Source: Thiofaba sp039822285 (GTDB lineage: Bacteria; Pseudomonadota; Gammaproteobacteria; Halothiobacillales; Halothiobacillaceae). Taken from it: a stretch of DNA of 64,000 nucleotides. Each line of letters starts with the position of its first letter. Within the stretch, counting starts at the first letter, position 1. The notes beneath the pieces were generated by a model. It did no database searches and had not been told where the DNA came from. It was given only the letters and a program-made list of their open reading frames with translations. Positions 63,891 to 64,000 of this stretch are shown here, one piece after another. The DNA lies in the NCBI RefSeq assembly GCF_039822285.1, contig NZ_JBAJEY010000001.1, positions 372,001-436,000 of the forward strand. The letters run 5' to 3'. A program made the translations under genes and the position numbers.

Positions 63891-64000
63891 ATGGATGCCG
63901 GCAATTTCATCAAGACCCGCGAGATCCGCCTGCGCGGCCCACATCCTGGGCTGACGGCCAAGGCCGCGCTGATGCTGGCCGAGATTCCCGGCGTGCTGAC
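63891..64000 (+). CDS. Partial ORF at right edge, unknown
   Basis: An open frame from ATG 63891 (MDAGNFIKTREIRLRGPHP) to the window edge, 36 residues without a stop. The LRGPHPGLTAKAALMLAEIPGVL segment has amphipathic, alanine-rich character and normal codon use for this genome. Divergent from arsR. Too short to assign; no clear ribosome-binding site. Confidence 0.45.
   Translation, partial: MDAGNFIKTREIRLRGPHPGLTAKAALMLAEIPGVL

Overview
The window is high-GC chromosomal DNA from a gammaproteobacterium, most likely a free-living, possibly sulfur-oxidising lineage near the Chromatiales. The reasons are the leuCDB-asd-fimV block, the pabC-mltG-tmk-holB-pilZ-tatD string, the rne/rluC/sppA block and infA next to clpA/clpS, together with HrcA/CIRCE heat-shock control and homospermidine synthase. 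No rRNA or tRNA gene, prophage, integrase, transposase gene or CRISPR array was recognised. The organism assignment is inference from gene content and order.

Layout. 1-9.9 kb: fimV (cut by the left edge), asd, leuB, leuD, leuC, a divergent LysR regulator, homospermidine synthase, an inositol-monophosphatase-family enzyme and a conserved 69-aa protein. 10-19.5 kb: a tightly packed minus-strand run tatD-pilZ-holB-tmk-mltG-pabC-pabB-fabF-acpP-fabG-fabD (fatty acid, folate and thymidylate synthesis, DNA replication). 20-29 kb: infA, clpA-clpS, sppA-HAD-rluC and rne with a long leader. 29-36.5 kb: a low-molecular-weight phosphatase, PolX and the CIRCE-controlled hrcA-grpE-dnaK-dnaJ cluster. 36.5-44.4 kb: YceI with a cytochrome b561, an RND efflux pair, an AT-richer patch with two orphan genes and a YqhA-type membrane protein. 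44.6-52.2 kb: a Cpx-like two-component system with a divergent histidine-rich CpxP/Spy protein behind a perfect CpxR box, then an outer-membrane-factor/MacA/MacB efflux operon. 52.2-57.5 kb: a D-lactate-dehydrogenase-type enzyme, two paralogous 114-aa orphans, folE, a nitroreductase and an HPP protein. 57.6-64 kb: an arsenic/metal island of arsJ with its companion GAPDH, an unusual metallo-beta-lactamase-fold protein, a CDF exporter, an ArsP-like permease, a cysteine-tailed small protein, a CXXC thioredoxin-like protein and arsR.

The most notable structure is not a gene. Four copies of a 162-228 bp, strongly folded, non-coding element (19657-19818, 28917-29144, 36536-36698, 56441-56668) have imperfect 16-bp terminal inverted repeats. 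Each sits inside the loop of a pre-existing GC-rich hairpin, three with visible short direct repeats of the loop sequence and the fourth in a C tract. Two split what look like the intrinsic terminators of rne and dnaJ, and one splits a REP-type palindrome whose intact relatives lie at 9.9 and 54.1 kb. The element carries its own bidirectional terminator-like hairpin. It looks like a MITE that targets hairpin loops and replaces the terminators it breaks; its transposase is not in this window.
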